Source: Selaginella tamariscina (taxonomy: Eukaryota > Streptophyta > Lycopodiopsida > Selaginellales > Selaginellaceae). Taken from it: a stretch of 64,000 nucleotides of DNA. Shown here piece after piece: positions 12,611 through 23,763 of this stretch; position 1 is the first letter of the stretch, and the number at the start of each line of letters is the position of its first letter. Location of the stretch: contig PUQB01000171.1 of the NCBI GenBank assembly GCA_003024785.1, positions 62,001 to 126,000 on the forward strand, written 5' to 3'. Under the pieces are notes generated by a model, which saw nothing but the letters and a program-made list of their open reading frames with translations, was not told the origin of the DNA and did not search any database. The position numbers were made by a program, and so were the translations under genes.

Positions 12611-13490
12611 AAAGTCCAAGATGGAAAGCTATTTCGAGTGCTTCCGTGAGAAAAACAGAAAAGGTTGCATGTGCTAAGCAGTTTCTTAAAGGAGAAGGTA
12701 AGACTTGGTGGCAGATTGTTAAAGGTGAACGTGGATACTGAAATAGCTGGAAACACATGAAAAAGGAGATCAAAAAACAGTATATGCCGGATGATCTCAA
12801 TTTGCAATTGCGTGCTGACCTGGCACTTTATCAACAGGGAGTGCGGGGAAGTCCAATGGACTATGTTTATCAATTTGAAAGTGTACGGCGATTGGTGCCA
12901 AATATGAGCAATGATGAAGCTCAAAGTTGTTTCATGGCTAGCTTGAATGAGAAGACGCGAAAGAAAATCCTAAGGTACAAGCCAACAAGCTATCGGGAAT
13001 GTCAAGAGGCAGCTCAAAAGGTTGCTTATGGCATGTCGTTAGAAGACTTGTACAAAGGAGAGGAAGCAAAACCTAAATCGAGGAGGTTTCCTCCAAAGTT
13101 TGGGTTCATAAGGTTTGATAGGCGACTAGATCAATCACCATCAATTCAAAGTGCAAGTCCCTTTATCGGCAGTTCCAGACCCATCAGATCTCGGAAACCG
13201 TTAGCTTTACCACCACCTCAACAGGCCAAGGGCTCGGCTCCAAAGTCTGCTCCTGCACAATCCGTAGGTGGGGTTCCAACATGTTATAATTGTAACAAGC
13301 CTGGTCATGTCGCTGAACAATGTCAGGCACCCTCATAATAGTCGGGACATTTCAAGGCGATGGTAAAAGAAGTTGTTGAATCGGAAACGCTTAAAGATCT
13401 AGAGGATGAATCAAAAGAGGTAATGTTGTGCCAAACACAACCTGCCTTATTCACTATTCAAGACAAAACTGACCCTTTGCTATATTTGAC
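12606..13490 (+). pseudogene. Ty3/gypsy gag with CCHC zinc knuckle
   Basis: A plus-strand frame encodes a gag polyprotein. The capsid part has GKTWWQ...W then MKKEIKKQYMPDDL and DYVYQFESVRRLV, the usual retrotransposon gag pattern, and a proline/arginine-rich linker leads to one zinc knuckle, CYNCNKPGHVAEQC (~13287-13325). The frame holds a TGA (12748-12750) where the family has Trp, and tandem TAA TAG stops at 13336-13341; past these the same frame stays open to ~13490 (SGHFKAMVKEVV...). The element is therefore defective. It sits across the tandem-duplication junction and is cut off at its 3' side by unrelated sequence around 13490. It is a different gag from the one at 20640-23310. Confidence 0.8.
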
Positions 13491-14110
13491 AGGAAGGATA
13501 CGAGGGGACCAAGTCCGAATGATTGGTCGTTGGGGACTTCGCATGCCAGATGTGGTGCTTCTCAGGAAGCTTCAGTGGTCGCTAGGACGCTGTGGAGAGC
13601 ATCCAACTCTAAGGGTCCGAACCGACAAGCCAGCCTTACCTCGGAAGTGGTGGAAGATGTTGGATGGCCTCTACCCGGACGCCGCGAGGGTCCGTGTACA
13701 GGGTATGGGAGTTCTACTATGGTGGTTGGTAGAGACCGTTGCTCAGCGTAGGGGGGAATCCCCGCTTGTAAGGTGAATAGAAGGAATATGGATATATTAT
13801 AGTGCATGTCTAAGTACAAACTATTTCTGACAGAGGAGCAAGATACAAGACGCAAACTTGACTCCAAAAAGACCCCGACTCACTACCAGCCTTCTTGCTT
13901 ATATAGTGGGTTACCTAGTGCTAGACCCTAAGTACAGGTGGCACCTTTCTACTGGTATGCCACCTTATGACAGAGTCTTGTCTGTCACATTTATGCGCCT
14001 TTCCCACGCGTGCTGTCCTACGTACCTTGGGTAGTTGGTTTGGACAATCGGATTTACACATGGTTACACCACCGCCTAACATCGGTCACCATTAGTTCGT
14101 ACCTAAGGTA
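13490..14110 (-). repeat. Candidate 3' LTR of the minus-strand Ty3/gypsy element
   Basis: This non-coding stretch lies downstream (minus-strand sense) of the pol and extra-ORF remnant. On the minus strand it carries a good TATA box, ACTATATAAGC (~13905), followed within ~25 bases by GGTAGTGAGTCGGGGTC, a plausible transcript start. No second LTR copy exists in the window for comparison because the other end of the element is missing, and TG/CA termini could not be fixed. Position and TATA box are the only support. Confidence 0.35.
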
Positions 14111-16440
14111 CCTTCCTTATCTGGCACTTCGTCCCATAGCTCGCCCGCGCCGGCTGGCCGTTTGACAGTGTTTGACCACCGTCAACCAGATGCCCGGACT
14201 TATTTGTTGGCACATCCTCGAGCCATGTGCTCTAGATATCCACCCCTTGGAGCTCCTGGTAATGGCGATTTCGTTCTCCGTTGCGGCTAGTGTGGTCTTC
14301 AGTGTGGTAATGGTCGCCTCCCATAGCATGATCACTCTCCGGAGCTTTGCCTTGGACCCTGCCTGTTGCTCCCGAACCTGCTTGAGTTGACCCTCTAGGT
14401 CCTGAGTCCGTTCTCGCGAGTATTGCAGCTCCTATTCCCTTGCCGCGAGGAGTTGAGCCTGTAGCTGGGTGTGTACCTCTAGCTCCCTGATGGTCCATGT
14501 CGAGTCCTACGGGTCTTCAACTGGTCGGCGCTCCGCGAGTGGGGAGACGGTTACCAGAGCTCCATACGGCTTGGGGGTGGGTCTCTCCGAGGAGGATGCA
14601 GGGATGACTTTGAGCTAGCTGGTGGCTTGGTGCAGCTCTTCTTTGGCCATGGCCAGCTCCTGGTGAACCCGGCTAAGCTCTGCCTTGTGCTTCTCAAGTG
14701 TGGAGCCGAGCTTGAAAACCTATCGCTCCTTCTCCACTGTGACCTGCTCAAATTCTCGTCCTAGTTGGTCGTGGAGCTTTTGGATGTGGTCGTACTTAAT
14801 TTGACGTTGATCCAAGCTGTCAGTCAACTGTTGACACGTCTCCTTTGCTTGCTTCCTCCCGGCTTCCACGATTTCCCATAGGTGGACTCCCTTGAGAAGC
14901 TGGTCCGAGTACTCCCGGGCCTTCTTTTGAGCGGTTCGGTAGCTGTCTGTGAGCTCATGTATTATTGCATCGTGTTCTGTGCTTACTCCCGGAAGATCCA
15001 AATCATTGTACACTGCTACGGACTTTCGAATTTAATCAAAGGCCTTGGACAACTCCATATGTACTATAGAGATCCATAGCCCTTTGCATTGAAGTATTTG
15101 TACGTCCCCTTCAGCACGTTACCTGTGTCTTCCTTGTTGTCCACTTTGTTGGCTTGCGAGGGGCCGGCAGAACACTCCCTCGTGTTCCATAGCCCTTGGA
15201 TTGGTGGGGCCTCTGCTCCGGGAACTGCGGTGGGGACACTGTGGTGGAGGCCCTTCGATCCTTTCCCCATGATCCTCTTCCCCTGGCTTGCTCCGCAGGG
15301 GAGTCTTCTCTCGCACGTTTGCACAAAGACTCCAGGGTGTCCGGCTGTTTCCCTTCTTCGGTTTGGCTAGGGCCCGCCTGTTCTCCTGCCCCCAATTTCT
15401 CGATGGTGTCTGAGTAGAACTGCTCTGGTAGGGGAATCGGGCTTCAGCTGACAATCCAGGTGATCATCAGGCTGAGGTGGCCCACCGTTGTGAGCCTTTG
15501 TCCGATTCCCTTCCGGATCCCATTGATGCCGCGGTCAGGGCTGGTATCATGTAGTGCCTGAGGTAGTCCGCCAAGTCCACTACGACTCCTTCCTAGGCGC
15601 TGCAGAGGGCGCTTGCCAGTCATGTGGCGACCCGCCTCTCTGTTCTTTCGGTGAACATAAACACCATAAGCACCAGGAACTCATCCACGTCGTCCCCTTC
15701 CTGTATGGAGAGTCCGGACATCGCGATTTCATCCCGGTTGGTGGGGAACCACTGGCGTTTGGGTTCCCCCAGGTCGTCTAAGAGTGTGTCATTTTCCGGT
15801 AGACAAAACATTGAGGCCAGCTTGTTGAGATCGATGCAGAAGCTCGCAGAGCCGCCTAATCTGAATCGTAGCTCCTCTCACTTGGTTTTCCCCGTCTCCA
15901 ACTGTACGGTCTGGATGAAATGGCTGGCCCACACTGCAAATCCGGGCTTCTCCACTTCTCCCCATGGGGCATCAAAAAGTCCGAGCAGTCGCATCTACTT
16001 CCGCACTCTCCGCACGTTGGGTCTACTAATCAACTCCTGAAATCTGGAGAACTTGGAGGCCACGAGTGCCATGATCCTATCCTAGCCCTCGTACCGCACC
16101 CGGGCGTGCTGGATGGTCACTGGCTTGTTCTGCATGGTCCACTCCATCATCTTTGCTGCTGGGGAATGGTCGATCTTTCTGTGAAAATTAGCATGCCCTA
16201 GCTCACCCCTTGTTGTCTTTCCAAAGATGGGTGCCGCCTACCATTATTGCCCCGTTTTACGTGCTCACGCATGTGGTCCACCCTCATGAACCATGTGACC
16301 CTATGAGCTAGCCACTCGTGTGGGACTGGGGTCCCCGCTCTCCGTTGAGTGCCCCTTCCCCCGGTTCTTAACGCTGCTACTTTGGCCGTGCCTTCGCCCT
16401 GAAGGCCCGTGGGGTTTACCTTTCTCTCTTGTTTTCCCCA
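14110..16440 (-). pseudogene. Ty3/gypsy extra 3' ORF (coiled coil), copy 2
   Basis: A long minus-strand, largely open but stop-interrupted reading region follows the integrase end. Its upstream part (16201-15620) encodes QNKPVTIQHARVRYEG, SKFSRFQELI and LPENDTLLDDLGEPKRQWFP. The middle (15454-15110) is low-complexity, rich in R, P and Q. The downstream part (15013-14550) is strongly heptad-like, with segments such as RTAQKKAREYSDQLL and RQIKYDHIQKLHDQL, predicting a coiled coil. I recognise no known domain. Some Ty3/gypsy lineages carry extra ORFs after pol; this fits by position and strand only. Confidence 0.5.
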
Positions 16441-16459
16441 AGCAAGGGTTCTTGTTGAG

Positions 16460-17986
16460 TGAATGTATGGCTTGAGATGGTTGCCGTTAACCTTCTATTG
16501 TAATAGCTGCCCATTGGTCCCCAAGAGAATTGTGCCATTGTCAAAGGTTTTTAGCACCTCATATGGTCCTTTCCATCCTGGCTGCAATTTGCCTTTCCAG
16601 AGTGCCTATGGTTTCTTGAACCACCATACCCACTGTCCTGGTTTATATTCTCAGAGTTTCTTTTTCCTGTTTCTAGCTTGTTTGGTCTATTGTTGTCGAT
16701 TTTCTCTCGTTAACTATGCTAGAAAATCGTGCTTCGTCCAGTTGTTCCAGTTGTTCCAATCTTTTCCGCACAGCCGCTGGTTCGTCCATGATCCTGTGGT
16801 CCAGGCTCGTCCATAAGCTGGGTATGGTGAACTCCCATGGCATGATGGCCTCTAGACCATAGGCTAGCTAGAAGGGTGTTGTTCCTGTTGCGGTTTTGAA
16901 CGTTGTTTAGTACGCCCATAACACCGATGATAACATTTCTTCCCAACGCCTAGGTTCCCTATGGCAGAGCTTCCTCAAGATGCTGACCAGCACCATGTTT
17001 GTGACTCGGCATGTCCATTCCCCTGTGGATAGTAGGCTGTTGACGTGCGATGCTTGATGACAAATGCGTTGATCAATTCTCGGATCATCTCATTGATGAA
17101 GTGGCTCCCCTGGTCTGACACCAGCTCCAGTGGGCATCCGAACCGTGTCAGAATGTTTGTATAGATGAACCTTGCTGTCTATCCTGCCGTTGCCTCCTTG
17201 AGTGCCTTCTCTTCTACCCATTTTGTGGCGTAGTTCGTTGCCACTACGATGTACATGGAGTGTGTCGTGTGGGCCCTCGGGTTGATAGGTCCTACAAAGT
17301 CTAGGCCCCACTTCTCAAATGCCGCCATTCCTGCCGAGGGGTGGTACTCCATGCCTTGGCTTGTCGTGGGTTTGCCTATTCGTTGACAATCGGTACAACT
17401 CCTTACTACCTTGGTGGCGTCCCGGAAGATTGTTGGCCACCAGAGTCTGGTTTGTAGGATCTTCCTGGCCGTTTTGTCTCCCCCGAAGTGTCCTGCCCCC
17501 AATCCTGCGTGAGCAAGTCAGTGGGCATCTTCGGAGTATGTCATCCCTCCCTCGCTTGTAGAGCTGATCCCCGATCAATTGGAATGGTAAGCACCTCCAG
17601 GCCAGGCTCTGTCAATGTGTTACCGATGTGCCGGAGAGGCCGTTTAACCCGTTGATGAGCTAGTGCCGTATCGGTCGTTGCCACTCTGGGACGTCCAAGC
17701 CGGTCCTTAGTTTGGTTGTTCATGGTAATGTGCCTTAGTCAACAATTGTCCTGAAAAGGTCAGCGTCTAGTATGTCGAGCAGATCAGCGGCCTTTGCTGG
17801 TTCACCACTCGTTATTTGGGAGAGGAGGTCTGGTGATACGTGTAGTTTACCTGCCTTATGGATTACAGTAAACTCGAACTCCTGCAAGAGGAGTATCCAC
17901 CACGTCGGCCTTTCGGTGAGCTGTGGTTTGTTCATGAGGTACAACAGAGCGTGGTGATCTACGATCAGTATGAAGTGGTTTCAATA
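16460..17986 (-). pseudogene. Ty3/gypsy pol remnant (RNase H end + integrase), copy 2
   Basis: Same content as 825-2340. On the minus strand it has the end of RNase H at 17944-17735 (LMNKPQLTERPTWW, then a conserved HKAGK..V..D..LSQ), the integrase zinc-binding motif and core at 17502-17179 (GHFGGDKTARKI, CTDCQRIG, WGLDFVGP), the second acidic site in SDQGSHFINEM near 17120 and YYPQGNG near 17030. The C-terminal integrase tail runs to ~16460. Frameshifts separate these pieces. There is no reverse transcriptase upstream: the element is truncated at ~17986 where AT-rich sequence starts. Confidence 0.87.
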
Positions 17987-19480
17987 AATTAATTAATTTT
18001 TATATGTATGTATTGTATTTGTTTTAATTTTTCAGTAATTAAATGTAGTATTCAGCCTTGCCTTGTTCACATGAAGTTCATTCATCGTATAATTAAATTT
18101 AATTTAATCTCATGTTTTACAAATTAACATGTTTTTGCATTTTTACTTATTCTATTCTTACTTCCCTTCTCATTACTTTTCAGCTTGATTAGGCTCGCAC
18201 ATGTTTATGCTATATTAAAAAATAAACAAGAAATAATTAAAATGATTAGCTTCTCAATAGTTGGAGTTGAAAACCACATGGGCAGGGTCGGGGAGAATAC
18301 TACATTTCATATGCATATCTAGTTAACTATAAAATAATCTTAAAATAGAGCATCTATGAGGTTTAAGATGTTTAAGTGGTTGTTCGTTAATATCAGGATG
18401 ATGAAGCTCTTAAGTAACGAATCTTTGAAAGCTGGTCAAAGGAATATTCTTGTATCTATGGTGAACTTTGAAGATCTTTAAACATCATATTCTCTTCCGG
18501 TTGAAGACTGTAAATGCTGTATGTGTGTGTGTGTGTGTGTTTAACAGAAATAGAGTCCCTGGTAAAAGACTAATAATATAATATCTCTAATTTAATAATA
18601 ATAATAATAATAATACTGTATATACATGCAAGAGTGGAGTTTCACAACACAGGTCCTTCAAGTCGGGTGTCATTGTAATGAGCCTTTAAGGACGATGAAG
18701 GCCAACTAGGCTTCCTTCAGAAGTAAGTGTGTGTGTTTATTTTAATTATAAAATTTTGCAATTATAGAATTATAGTCGTTGTTTTCATTGAATTCCCACA
18801 ATGTTATTGCCATTGCAAATCATGCATATTATGTGCCACTCTTTTTGCACCTAAGCCACTCATTCTTGATAGGATCGTATATTAGAACTACATTCTAACA
18901 AGATGCTAGAACCTCTCCTTTGAACGAGATTAAGGATAATTGATTTGACCACATATAATTTCGGCATAATTCGTTCCTCCATGGTAGAATTTTCCATTCA
19001 CGTTTAACACTGCTCCATCCCCTTGTGGCAGACTGTTTGGCTAAATAATACAAAAAGAATAGTTAGTTTCTTTCCCTGGTCTCTGTGTGTGTTTGTTGTG
19101 TGGGCATGCACGCGTACTTGAACAAAGGATACTTACAAGAATTTATTCACAGGTATGTTAAACACCCGGGTTATCAAAAGGTGATCCACCAATTGCCAAG
19201 TCCCACATCCGAATATATGTGTATACTCTAGACCCATAAGTGTGTATGTATATAGCCATGAATGTACAGATATGTATGCATAACATGATATATATATATA
19301 TATATATATATACACTTATTTATTTAATCATATACCAATAGTGTGTGCAAAATAAAGTGTGTCCAAATACATGCATTACAAAATAAAGTACAATTTTACA
19401 GCTTGTTCACAAGTTGCTACTCAAGATGCTTTAAAACAACAACTTTACGCTCTTCCCATTAATTAATTGTATTTAAAATG
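17987..19480. other. AT-rich stretch without a recognised gene, copy 2
   Basis: This is the partner of 2341-3800. It contains (GT)n at ~18523-18540, (TAA)n at ~18594-18614 and (TA)n at ~19288-19311, all longer than in copy 1. No coding region is supported. Confidence 0.7.
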
Positions 19481-20268
19481 GAAGTCCTTATTTCCTTGAG
19501 TTCATTACCAAGTTTGGAAGCTTTATTTCTTTATTCTTTCTTTGTCTCTTGTGCATCCTCATCAATTGCAAGTAGTTCAATGCAAGTAATTCAATGCCTT
19601 CATTGTCAATAGCACCACCATGAACTTTCTTGATTACATGGTCCCAGTTACTCATAAATTTATCAATAAGATAATGCCATTTGTTTGTTTGTTGTTGCTA
19701 GAAACTTCATTATATGTCTTCAACTTTTTATATTCTACATACTTTGCTTTTTACTTATTATAACATACCTCTGCATCCTTTTTAAAATCTGAAGATTGTG
19801 CTGTACAAAATTCAGTATTAAAAAGGTTTAAAAAATAAAAAAGAAAACGTACCAACAATTTTTATTTGCACAATCTGCCACAAATTGATTCTTTGTTTTA
19901 AGGGTTTGCTAAATTCTTCCAGCATTTCTTTCCTAAAATAAATAAGGAGCTCTACATGTTTATCCTCACATTTTGATGTTTTCATTTCATCAGAATCTTT
20001 CTTTACATTCTTGAACCCTTCTTTAGTTTTGAGAGGCCTACCGCGCCTTTTCCTAATGTTCTCATTCGGGATTTGCTGCAACACAAATAAAAAAAATAAT
20101 AAAAAATAAAAAAGAAGAGAGCACTTACACATCGGATTCCTCAAAAACAAGTGGCAAAGGAGATCGATTAGCAATCACCATAGGTTGTGGCGCTTTAAAT
20201 GGCATTACCATTGGTAACCCTAGAAAAGTCTCCACAAGATCATGCACCTCTGCAATGTTGCATCTATT
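19440..20268 (-). pseudogene. AT-hook/trihelix-like gene remnant, copy 2
   Basis: Minus-strand exons can be followed. Exon 1 (~20268-20131) reads DLVETFLGLPMV...SPLPLVFEESD and ends at a GTGTAAGT donor. Exon 2 (20075-19853) has an AT-hook KRRGRPLK and then HVELLIYFRKEMLEEFSK...LWQIV, the pattern of the first helices of a plant trihelix (GT-factor/SANT-like) domain. A very short exon reads DFKKDAE, and a last exon (19740-19450) reads EVSSNNKQTN. The domain-starting Trp is Cys here (Trp in copy 3), the codon aligned to the copy 3 ATG is ATA, and the last exon is shifted by one base. The family would be nuclear and DNA-binding. The gene could be host-derived or the Myb-like second ORF of a PIF/Harbinger element. 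Confidence 0.55.
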
Positions 20269-20639
20269 CTAATGATTAAGAATAGTAACCTGCAGGTTAA
20301 ATTATTATACACATGTTGCCATTTTATGCATGGTAGTCATATAACCGGGCAAAATTGCTCGGTTGTTTAGCGACCACTAAAAAAGCCATGTAGGCACCAC
20401 ATAGGTGTCATGTAGGTGCCATGTAGATCTTATATTTTAAATAACTTGCAAGTGGAAATTCAAACTGTCGGTAGAATAAATAACTTATTGAAATTTAATT
20501 AGTCAAGGCAATTAACCACTCGCTAGTGGAAAGTGGGCCTTTGCATGTCTAAAGTTGAGGAACCAGACCGATGTACTTCCCTGGAGCAATAGGAAGCCAC
20601 AAGAGTAAACTCAGTAACCTTACTAGCCAGCACACTCAA

Positions 20640-21812
20640 TTGGATGCAAGAGAGCACGATGATAGTGCCCTTACCCGCATTCTAGGGAATGAAGGGCGAA
20701 GATGCTAACCAACACGTGCATAAGTTTGAACAAGTGTGTGAGCTAAGAAGCGTAATTGACAACCACAAGAAGCTAAGCACATTTGCATGCATCCTAGACA
20801 AGAAGGCGTATGCCTAGTGGATATGATTCCATGAGACAAACGAAAGAGCTTAGTGGGATTTTGCTCAGAGAGCGTCCTTGGACACTTTTTGGGAGAAGAA
20901 GAGCAAGAAAGAGGTAATTTATAACTAGCTAACTTAAAGCAGAAAGTAGGGGAGTCATTCAACGAATACATAGTCCGCATCTTAGGGTATATTGCTTGGC
21001 TACATAGTTACGAACACGGCCGGGATCCCGGCCGTGTTCACCGTGTTTCACGAACACGGCCATGGGTCGTGTTCCTACGGCCGTGTTCGTGAATAGTGTG
21101 TCATGTTACGAACACAGGCCGTGATCCCAACGACCACGACCGAGATCACAGCCCGTGTTCGTAACATAAACACTGTTTAGAATATTCTTAGTTGAATATA
21201 CTTTAGGGCATACGGCATCACACAGGAACGGCAGCAGCAATCAGGGCACAACAAGCATGGCGCAGCAATCCAACACTGTGAAAGCATCCTTCTTCGCGAC
21301 AGTGGTAATTTTGTATATATAATCATGTACATTTGCATATATATGTATGAGAATACTTATAAACACACACACACACATATATATTTATATAAAATTTAAA
21401 CTACAACATATAAAAACGTGGAGTTTTATATAATATGTACAATATATCCAAATATTATATTCTTATATAAGCTAGACATGTATATGATGTATTTTATTTT
21501 ATTTTATTTGTTTTTTGAAGAATGCAGCATATTTATAAGAGAGGTTTTGGCAACCAATTTATATATGATAAAAAACACATTTTTAAGGTTAATGTATACA
21601 TAATTTGGCATGTATATGTTTCTTTAAATACATATTATTTCTTTGAGTTTTATATTTATTAATTAATTAAGGTTTATTTTATTATGGTTAATATAAAAGT
21701 GATTGTGTGAGCTAGAATATTCACTAGAATATTCATTAATATTCACTAGAATATTCGTGAGCCATCGTGAGCCGCGATCGTGTTCCGTGGTTGGGTTCTT
21801 GGAATCTGAGGC

Positions 21813-21843
<31 letters not shown>

Positions 21844-23310
21844 TCGTAACTATGTTTGGCTAAGGGATCCACCAGTTGACCTTATACTGGAAGGGACTAC
21901 AACCGAAGATTGGCAAATGGATTGTGTTGGACGATGACAGGATGTTTGACAAGTTGCTCCGATATGCTAGAAAAGCTAAGAAGTGGGAAGCTGAGAGGCG
22001 CCATGAGAGGAAAACACAAGATAAGTTGGATGCTGAAGGGGAACGACATTACCATAGACTAGAAGAACCTTTTAGATGCCCCAAGGCTCATGAGAAGGGA
22101 ACGATGCTCATGAACCAAAGAGCAAGGACAACTACCACGAGGAGAGGCCCATAGGGCTGCAATTTGGAAGGAGAACTTGACCACAACACTGACCCAATTG
22201 GGATACACAACAGATGGAAATAAGTACTATAAGGTATGTAATGTCTATGGATCCCACAACACATATAATTGCTATAGGCTGATCGAGCTCATGAGCAACA
22301 TGTTACTTCAGGCAACCGCATTAATAATCGAATAGAAATCAGAGGTAAACACAAACAACTAAAGGGGCCAAGAACACAAGACTAGCAGGAATGACCAGTC
22401 CCACATAAGGTTGCAGTCGGAGGTCACACTCCTGAGAGTGACAACCATATTAACTAAGATACGATGACAAGGATAGGTGACCGGATCACCATGAGTTGGT
22501 TTGTGCCCTATGTAGCAGTCATCACGTGCTATACCATTGCTCCTAGATCTCAATGATCAAGCCAATGTTAGAAGCACATGTGCGGTAGATGTCTTCCTTG
22601 ACATTGACTTCTATGCCACAAGCCAACCATGTAGTGGTGGTATTGAAGCTACAATATGGGGCAATCACAAGATCACGAGCTCAATGGGCAAAAGAGGTGA
22701 GACAACCAATCAACCTAGAGAACGAAGACGATGGGGAGTCTAGCGAGGAAGAGCTAGCGGCAGAACCCTCTGATTTGGTATAGCGAGGAAGTGCACCGAA
22801 GTGGAGGTCACCATGAAATAGATAAGATTTACTCATGGCCAAGGATCAGGGAGAACAACAAGGATCCAAAAAAGCCTCACAAGCAAAATATGAAAAACCT
22901 AGGTATCAGTAATTGTACTCCATCCCCCTTATTTATATCACCCAAGAGTTACACGAACTAACCATAGACCCATCAAGGGTTACAGCAATCGTAGTGGACT
23001 TCATGGACGACGTGCTGGCCAAACTAGTTTTAAGTTACAAGCCACATTGTCCACAACATCATTGTGGACGAAAGTTCATGCGTGAACATCATGTCAACTA
23101 AGCTCCATCAAGAGTTGGGAATGGCACCCTCAAAGCCTTTACCCTTTCTTATATGCATGGCGAATCAAACCAAGGTAACACCAAAGGGCATCATGAGGAA
23201 AGGAAAAATCAAAATTCAAAATGCCAAGTTCTTGATAAATATTATCATCCTTAGCATGCACACAATAGAATCAACCTACTCCTGACCCATTCCTGGCTTA
23301 CGAGTGCGAA
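20640..23310 (+). pseudogene. Ty3/gypsy gag-protease remnant, copy 2 (split by a TIR element)
   Basis: Plus-strand gag begins ~20690 (GEDANQHVHKFEQVCELR), runs through AQRA..DTF and a K/E-rich stretch, and is interrupted at 21003 by a TIR element. It resumes at 21863 with RDPPVDLILEG-type sequence and a basic region (LDDDRMFDKLLRYARKAKKW). A further frame reads LTQLGYTTGGNKYY. The protease-like part at 23040-23290 has HNIIVDESSCVNIM followed by QELGMAPSKPLPF and a beta-rich tail, matching the layout of plant Ty3 proteases but with D-E-S in place of the catalytic D-S/T-G. In-frame stops and shifts abound. No reverse transcriptase follows. Confidence 0.7.
21003..21854. mobile_element. Non-autonomous TIR DNA element, copy 2
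   Basis: The 852-bp element begins CATAGTTACGAACACG and ends CGTGTTTCGTAACTATG; the inverse pairing is perfect except for one extra T. It is flanked by TTGGCTA at 20996-21002 and 21856-21862. Left-hand subterminal sequence contains nested palindromes, for example CGGCCGGGATCCCGGCCG at ~21018. The right end holds tandem GTTCGT units and repeated ACTAGAATATTC segments. There is no transposase ORF, so movement would need a partner element. It inserted into the gag remnant before copies 1 and 2 separated and after copy 3 split off, or was lost cleanly from copy 3. Confidence 0.88.
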
Positions 23311-23763
23311 GGTGCAGCATGATTAAGAGCATCAACATGTAAGATTCCCATCAAAAAGGGATTGATACCCATGACAGCGTCAAACATTGATATTACTTTT
23401 CAGAGTGGTTATTACTTTAGAGAGGATTATATTAGTCTAAGAGGGGTTTTACTGTACATGTAAAGTTCTCATGCTAATGGGGATTGAATTCTCTTCTCTC
23501 TCTTTCTCTTTCACACACACATGGATCTTGAACTCTCTTCTCTCTCTCGCACACACACACGATTACAAAATTAAACACTTCAGTCTAGCATAAAGTGTGT
23601 GTGTGTTGAATGCACATGCACTTAAGTGTTGAGCAAACGGGTAACTCGCTTGAACTAATAAAACTAAAGACAGTTAGAGGATGAACTAACGCTCTATTCA
23701 ATTCAAAACGTGTAAGTCTTAGCTATATATGCAGAAGCAGATACACACCGTTGGAGACATGTC
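23311..23763. other. F-box gene 3' flank with microsatellites, copy 2
   Basis: Partner of 7571-8025. It includes CT-rich and CA-rich microsatellite sequence (~23490-23562) and GTGTGTGTGTTGAATGCACATG near 23595. It probably contains the F-box 3' UTR. No coding region is seen. Confidence 0.6.

Larger units (their letters stand above)
1..12633 (+). repeat. Segmental duplication, copy 1 (direct)
   Basis: This stretch is a near-identical direct copy of 15638-28449; base 1 matches base 15638, so the block enters from beyond the left edge. Similarity stops abruptly after ~12633 (partner 28449), just inside a retroelement gag. The offset grows from 15637 at the left edge to ~15816 at the right end because copy 1 carries many small deletions. 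Up to ~10.5 kb the differences are almost all 1-3 base indels; from ~10.5 to 12.6 kb true substitutions appear. The simplest reading is a tandem duplication with its junction at ~12633/12634. An unmerged haplotype or assembly duplicate is also possible. Confidence 0.93.

Noticed and set aside
14110..15811. Post-pol ORF as a retroviral envelope-type gene
   Set aside because: No signal peptide, no membrane segment and no glycoprotein-like cysteine pattern; it is hydrophilic and coiled coil.
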